Assembly (NCBI RefSeq): GCF_004564135.1 | Contig: NZ_CP038255.1 | Location: forward strand, 404,501 to 468,500 | DNA from: Terasakiella sp. SH-1 | Lineage (GTDB): Bacteria > Pseudomonadota > Alphaproteobacteria > Rhodospirillales > Terasakiellaceae | Length of the DNA stretch: 64,000 bases | Direction: 5' to 3' | In this document: in pieces, positions 59,755 through 64,000 of the stretch | Layout of the letters: every line of letters starts with the position of its first letter | Position numbering within the stretch: the first letter of the stretch is position 1 | Program-made: the position numbers and the translations under genes | Notes under the pieces: generated by a model | Told to the model about the DNA's origin: nothing | Database searches by the model: none | What the model saw: the letters and a program-made list of their open reading frames with translations, nothing else

Positions 59755-61449
59755 TTATTGACGAATACTGCCCAGGAACCCTTCGACTTCGCGGTTGAGC
59801 AAATCGGTCGGTTCTTTCAAATCTTCTGCAGCCCAGGTGACTTGAATCGCCGTGTTGTGGGATTTGGCAGCATTTCGCGTCATATTAACGATCCGGTCAG
59901 CAACAGCCTGGGCATCACGTGAGACATTTTGCACATTTTGCGCAATGTCACGGGTGGTGGCATCCTGTTCTTCCACTGATGCTGCGATTGTGGCTGCGAT
60001 CTGGTCAATTTGATGGATGGTGCTTGAAATATCTTCAATGGCATCTACGGCTTCCCCTGTTGCCCCCTGAATCTCGGTGATTTGTTTGGCGATTTCGTCG
60101 GTGGCACTAGCTGTCTGGTTGGCAAGGTTTTTGACTTCTGAGGCGACAACCGCAAAGCCTTTCCCTGCATCACCAGCACGTGCGGCTTCAATGGTTGCGT
60201 TCAGGGCCAGTAGGTTGGTCTGTTCGGCAATATCGGTAATCAAATTCACCACTTCCCCAATACGCTGGGCGGCGATGGCAAGGCCATTGACCTTTTCATT
60301 TGCAGCACTGGCTTTGGAAACAGCTTCATTGGCAATGTCGGTGGACTGGGTAACTTGTTGCCCAATTTCGCTGATGGCGGAGGAGAGTTCAGCTGTGGCT
60401 GCTGCGACCGTATCGGCATTGGTTGTTGTGCGTTCAGACGCTTCGGCAACTTCCATGGACTGGCTGGTGGCATGTTCGGCAGAAACATTGCCATTGTTGT
60501 TACAGACGTTGAGGATATCCCCTGTTTTGTTACCAAGGCTGCCAATTACCGAGGATACGGAACTTTCCAGATGATCGGCCAGACGCATCATCTGATTGCG
60601 ATTATCCTGTTCACGTTTTTGACGTTCGTGTTCCTGATTGGCCCGCATTTCATCCATTTCGACAAGATTGTCTTTAAAGACACTGAGGGCACCGGCCATT
60701 TCACCAACTTCATCACGACGTTCATCATTGGGGATATCAATATTGAGGTTTCCGTTTGCCAGTGCTTGCATGGCCTTGGTCATAAAGCGAACAGGGCGTG
60801 AAATACTATTGGCAAGCAACAAGGTGAGGGCAAAGACACCGATTAAGACAATCACCAGAATAATGGCATCGGCCTGAATGGTTTGATCAATGCTGTTATT
60901 TGCCGAAGTGAATTGGAGGTCCGCAGTTTCTCGCCAGTTATCAACCTGACTTTCAAGCCCTTGATTGACCTGTGAAAAAAGATCATCAGCTTCAAACATG
61001 TAAACAACGGCCATCGTTGCATCTGTTTCAGCCGTATCAATGACATCAATGGCGGCTGTTTTATAATGACCAAAAAGAGTGGTGATCTTATCAACAGCCT
61101 TTTTTTCTTCCCCGCGGAACTGATGCTTTTTGATCAGTAGTTTGAGATCAATTTCCAGTCCGTTCAGGTTGGAACGTAAAGACTCGCGCATGGCTTTTTG
61201 CGATTCTTCATCAGTCATATTGCTGGCTGCCCAGCTGATCATACGAAACAAGCCACCATTAAGGGCGCTTAGGGATTCCTGAAAATCAAGGGCTTTAACC
61301 ACCTTAGCCGTGTTTTCATTAAATAACGAATCCATGGTGGTACGGATCGTTTGAACGCCTGTGTACGATAACCAGGACAAAAAGATCAGGGCAACGGTGA
61401 AGATCACCGGAGAAACGAGGAGTTTCTTCGTAATGCTCCAATTTTTCAT
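59755..61449 (-). CDS. Methyl-accepting chemotaxis protein with helical-bundle sensor
   Basis: A 564-residue chemoreceptor: helix about 9-27, a mostly helical periplasmic sensor (about 30-190, four-helix-bundle style) with [22 protein letters not shown], helix about 191-212 ([19 protein letters not shown]), HAMP ([22 protein letters not shown]), then the signalling domain with [45 protein letters not shown] (given here in parts). The ligand is unknown. ATG 61449 has agagg about 8 bp upstream. A second receptor in the window with 8846-10543, suggesting multiple taxis inputs. Confidence 0.93.
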   Translation of the reverse strand: MKNWSITKKLLVSPVIFTVALIFLSWLSYTGVQTIRTTMDSLFNENTAKVVKALDFQESLSALNGGLFRMISWAASNMTDEESQKAMRESLRSNLNGLEIDLKLLIKKHQFRGEEKKAVDKITTLFGHYKTAAIDVIDTAETDATMAVVYMFEADDLFSQVNQGLESQVDNWRETADLQFTSANNSIDQTIQADAIILVIVLIGVFALTLLLANSISRPVRFMTKAMQALANGNLNIDIPNDERRDEVGEMAGALSVFKDNLVEMDEMRANQEHERQKREQDNRNQMMRLADHLESSVSSVIGSLGNKTGDILNVCNNNGNVSAEHATSQSMEVAEASERTTTNADTVAAATAELSSAISEIGQQVTQSTDIANEAVSKASAANEKVNGLAIAAQRIGEVVNLITDIAEQTNLLALNATIEAARAGDAGKGFAVVASEVKNLANQTASATDEIAKQITEIQGATGEAVDAIEDISSTIHQIDQIAATIAASVEEQDATTRDIAQNVQNVSRDAQAVADRIVNMTRNAAKSHNTAIQVTWAAEDLKEPTDLLNREVEGFLGSIRQ

Positions 61450-61647
61450 GTCTTTATCCTCTAAAACAATGAAGCCAGCTTTTATTATTGTTCATTAGAC
61501 GAACAAAATATGGAGAGGGAAGAGAGAGAGCAAGTTTAACATTGTAATAAATTGTAAGTGGCCTATTGAGCACCCCGTTTCATTGACATTTGGGCAAAGT
61601 CTGCGTAGGTTGCCTGACCCTGATCGAAAATCACCAGAAACAACAAA

Positions 61648-63297
61648 ATGACTGCTTCTCTGACCCTCGCACTGGCCCAACTCAACCCGATTGTCGGGGC
61701 TATCCATCACAATATGGACCTGCTGCGCCAGGCTTTTGATAAGGCCCTTGATCAACAGGCTGACCTGCTGGTGAGCACTGAATTGCTAACTACAGGCTAT
61801 CCGCCGGAAGATCTGGTGTTGAAGCCTGCTTTCATGGATGAGGTCGAAAAGGCTGTTCATGATTTTATCGAAACAACAAAGGGCAAAGACACGGCAGTTT
61901 TACTGGGTACCCCCTGGCGGGTTTCTGATAAGCTGTATAATGCGGCGCTGATGATCGTGGATGGGGAAATTCGTGATGTAATTGTCAAACGCCACCTGCC
62001 AAATTATGGCGTGTTTGATGAAATACGGATTTTCAACAAGGGGCGCGAAAGCAATCTGGTCCAGGTGAAAGACCACAAAGTCGGTGTGATGATTTGCGAA
62101 GATATGTGGTTTGAAGATGTCTGTGCTGATTTGAAATTTGAAGGTGCCGAATTGCTGGTGGTGATGAATGGATCACCTTTTGAGGCCGATAAGCCCTCCT
62201 TGCGCTATGATCTTGCGCATGAGCGTGTCCATGAAGCAGGTGTCCCACTTGTTTATGTCAATCAGATTGGCGGGCAGGATGAACTGGTCTTTGATGGCGG
62301 CTCTTTTGTCATGGCAAAAGATGGGGAACGGGTGTGCCAGATGGCCCATTGGGCGGAAGATTTCAGCCTTGTCACCATTACCAATGACGGGGTAATTCAG
62401 GGGCCGCAAGGCAAGGATAGTGAAGGGCTGGAAGCGATCTATCAGGCGATGGTTTTGGGCTTGCGCGATTATGTGAATAAAAACGGTTTCCCCGGTGTGG
62501 TGCTGGGCTTGTCCGGTGGTATTGACAGTGCCCTGTCTGCCGCCGTTGCTGTGGATGCACTGGGCGCAGATCGCGTTAAATGCGTGATGATGCCGTCACC
62601 TTATACGTCCCAAGACAGCTTGGATGATGCGCGTGATTGTGCCGAATTTTTGGGTGTGGACTATGACAGTGTGTCGATCGCCCCGGTGATGGGGGCCTAT
62701 GATACCATGTTGTCCCCGTTGTTTGCGGGCTGCGATAAAGATATCACCGAAGAAAATATCCAGTCGCGCAGCCGGGGCCTGTTGCTCATGGCCTTGTCCA
62801 ACAAGTTTGGTCACATGTTGCTGACCACAGGCAATAAATCGGAAATGTCTGTGGGCTATGCCACCATTTATGGCGACATGTGTGGTGGCTATTCCGTTTT
62901 AAAAGATGTTTATAAAATGACAGTCTTTGCGCTGAGTGCCTGGCGCAATGACCATAAACCTGAGGGTTGTTTGGGACCAGACGGGCGCGTGATGCCTGAT
63001 AATGTAATCTCCAAACCGCCTTCGGCTGAACTTCGCCCTGATCAAAAGGATGAAGACAGCCTTCCGCCATACGAAATTCTTGACGACATACTGGAATGTT
63101 TGGTCGAGAAAGAGTATTCCCTTGATGATGTTGTGGCCTGTGGTCATGACGCTGATGTGGTGCGTCGCATCTGGAAACTGCTGGACCGCGCAGAATATAA
63201 GCGCCGTCAAGCCCCCCCAGGTGTGAAAATCACCTCACGTGCCTTTGGCCGTGATCGCCGCTATCCCCTTACCAATGGTTTTACGAGTCTGATATGA
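61648..63297 (+). CDS. nadE: Glutamine-dependent NAD+ synthetase
   Basis: Last step of NAD synthesis. 549 residues: N-terminal glutaminase of the nitrilase fold with the Glu/Lys/Cys triad contexts STELLTTGYPPEDL, VKRHLPNYGVFDE and GVMICEDMWFED, and C-terminal ATP-pyrophosphatase domain with GLSGGIDSALSAAV, MPSPYTSQDS and TTGNKSEMSVGYATIYGDM. Size and domain order fit the glutamine-using form. ATG 61648. Its TGA overlaps the gltX ATG (ATGA), so the two are coupled. Confidence 0.96.
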   Translation: MTASLTLALAQLNPIVGAIHHNMDLLRQAFDKALDQQADLLVSTELLTTGYPPEDLVLKPAFMDEVEKAVHDFIETTKGKDTAVLLGTPWRVSDKLYNAALMIVDGEIRDVIVKRHLPNYGVFDEIRIFNKGRESNLVQVKDHKVGVMICEDMWFEDVCADLKFEGAELLVVMNGSPFEADKPSLRYDLAHERVHEAGVPLVYVNQIGGQDELVFDGGSFVMAKDGERVCQMAHWAEDFSLVTITNDGVIQGPQGKDSEGLEAIYQAMVLGLRDYVNKNGFPGVVLGLSGGIDSALSAAVAVDALGADRVKCVMMPSPYTSQDSLDDARDCAEFLGVDYDSVSIAPVMGAYDTMLSPLFAGCDKDITEENIQSRSRGLLLMALSNKFGHMLLTTGNKSEMSVGYATIYGDMCGGYSVLKDVYKMTVFALSAWRNDHKPEGCLGPDGRVMPDNVISKPPSAELRPDQKDEDSLPPYEILDDILECLVEKEYSLDDVVACGHDADVVRRIWKLLDRAEYKRRQAPPGVKITSRAFGRDRRYPLTNGFTSLI

Positions 63298-64000
63298 CCT
63301 TTAAAGTACGTTTTGCACCTTCACCAACTGGCATGATGCATATCGGCAATGCCCGTATGGCTTTGATCAACTATCTTTACGCTAAAAAAGAAGGCGGGAC
63401 ATTCCTGCTGCGCGTGGATGATACCGATCAGGAACGTTCCAAGCCTGAATATGAAAAGGCGATCAAGGATGCCATGAACTGGCTCGGCCTGAGCTGGGAC
63501 GAAGAAGAACGCCAGTCTGAACGGATGGATCGTTATGAAGAAGTTTTTGAAGACCTGAAATCCAAAGGTCTGGTCTATGACTGTTATGAAACGCCGGAAG
63601 AACTGGAATATATGCGCAAGCGTCTGCGCAGCCGTGGCAAGCCGCCGATCTATGACCGTTCTGCACTGGAATTGACTGAGGAAGCCAAAGATAAGCTGAA
63701 GGCCGAAGGTCGTCAGGCCCACTGGCGTTTCAAACTGCCGGATGGGGATATCCAATGGACTGATCTGGTTCAGGGTGAAAAGACATTTAAGTCTGAAAAC
63801 CTGGCGGACCCGGTGATCCGTCGCGCCGATGGTACCTTCCTTTACATGATGCCGTCTGCCATTGATGATATTGATCTGGCCGTGACCCATGTTTTGCGCG
63901 GTGAAGACCATGTATCGAATACTGCGGTGCAAATTGCCATGTTCAAGGTGTTGAATGATGGCAACTTCCCGGCCTTTGCTCACTTGCCGCTTCTGTCGGG
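63294..64000 (+). CDS. gltX: Glutamyl-tRNA synthetase, 5' part
   Basis: Charges tRNA(Glu). The first 235 codons are in the window; the rest lies to the right. The start MTFKVRFAPSPTGMMHIGNARMALINYLYAK shows the HIGH motif as HIGN. RVDDTDQERSKPEYEKAI, GLSWDEEERQSER and later DDIDLAVTHVLRGEDHVSNTA agree with class I GluRS. ATG 63294 overlaps the nadE stop. It is the only partial gene at this end. Confidence 0.96.
   Translation, partial: MTFKVRFAPSPTGMMHIGNARMALINYLYAKKEGGTFLLRVDDTDQERSKPEYEKAIKDAMNWLGLSWDEEERQSERMDRYEEVFEDLKSKGLVYDCYETPEELEYMRKRLRSRGKPPIYDRSALELTEEAKDKLKAEGRQAHWRFKLPDGDIQWTDLVQGEKTFKSENLADPVIRRADGTFLYMMPSAIDDIDLAVTHVLRGEDHVSNTAVQIAMFKVLNDGNFPAFAHLPLLS

Overview
The window reads as chromosomal DNA of a free-living, motile alphaproteobacterium, most likely of the Rhodospirillales type. 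This rests on recognised protein families and gene order: an F1 ATP synthase operon atpHAGDC without F0 genes, next to priA; a transaldolase-DUF484-xerC cluster; an ArsR-methyltransferase regulator ahead of metF and a two-gene metH; mlaA/mlaC; several chemoreceptors and cyclic-di-GMP enzymes. Species is not determinable from the sequence alone. Genes are densely packed on both strands. I saw no rRNA, tRNA, CRISPR array, phage or complete insertion sequence.

Layout. 1-5.6 kb: the 3' part of a giant RTX/cadherin-repeat adhesin. 5.7-8.8 kb: Ser/Thr kinase, malonyl-CoA decarboxylase and an isocitrate-lyase-family enzyme. 8.8-12.6 kb: a Cache chemoreceptor and a PAS-GGDEF-EAL protein. 12.7-16 kb: aspartate aminotransferase, a periplasmic binding protein, polyphosphate kinase 2. 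16-21 kb: uvrB-arfB, then LysE exporter, Cds1-like cysteine desulfhydrase and glycerophosphodiesterase. 21-30 kb (minus): rlmJ, a small gene, atpCDGAH, priA. 29.8-32.2 kb: transaldolase, DUF484, xerC. 32.2-35.8 kb (minus): a four-gene unit of response regulator, degenerate histidine kinase fused to a DnaQ-type exonuclease, PPP-family phosphatase and a 59-residue membrane protein. 35.9-40 kb: ettA and a hybrid histidine kinase. 40-44 kb: a hypothetical gene, SleB-type hydrolase, rluA, mlaC, mlaA. 44-50 kb: methionine synthesis operon with its regulator. 50-59.7 kb: REC-ATPase, lipoprotein, thioesterase, diguanylate cyclase, ClC channel, uvrD/pcrA, prmA, a hypothetical. 59.7-64 kb: second chemoreceptor, nadE, and the start of gltX.

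How the genes work together. Three units stand out. The regulator-metF-metH operon forms a methyl-cycle module with a 20-bp near-palindrome in front of it. The minus-strand unit 35794-32251 joins signalling-type domains, a 3'-5' exonuclease and a phosphatase with tight spacing; this is the best candidate here for an incompletely described system. The kinase at 5.7 kb is coupled to malonyl-CoA decarboxylase. Non-coding structure includes a 119-bp MITE-like element, two families of short dispersed palindromes at gene ends, a 24-bp perfect palindrome ahead of a diguanylate cyclase gene, and several clear terminators.
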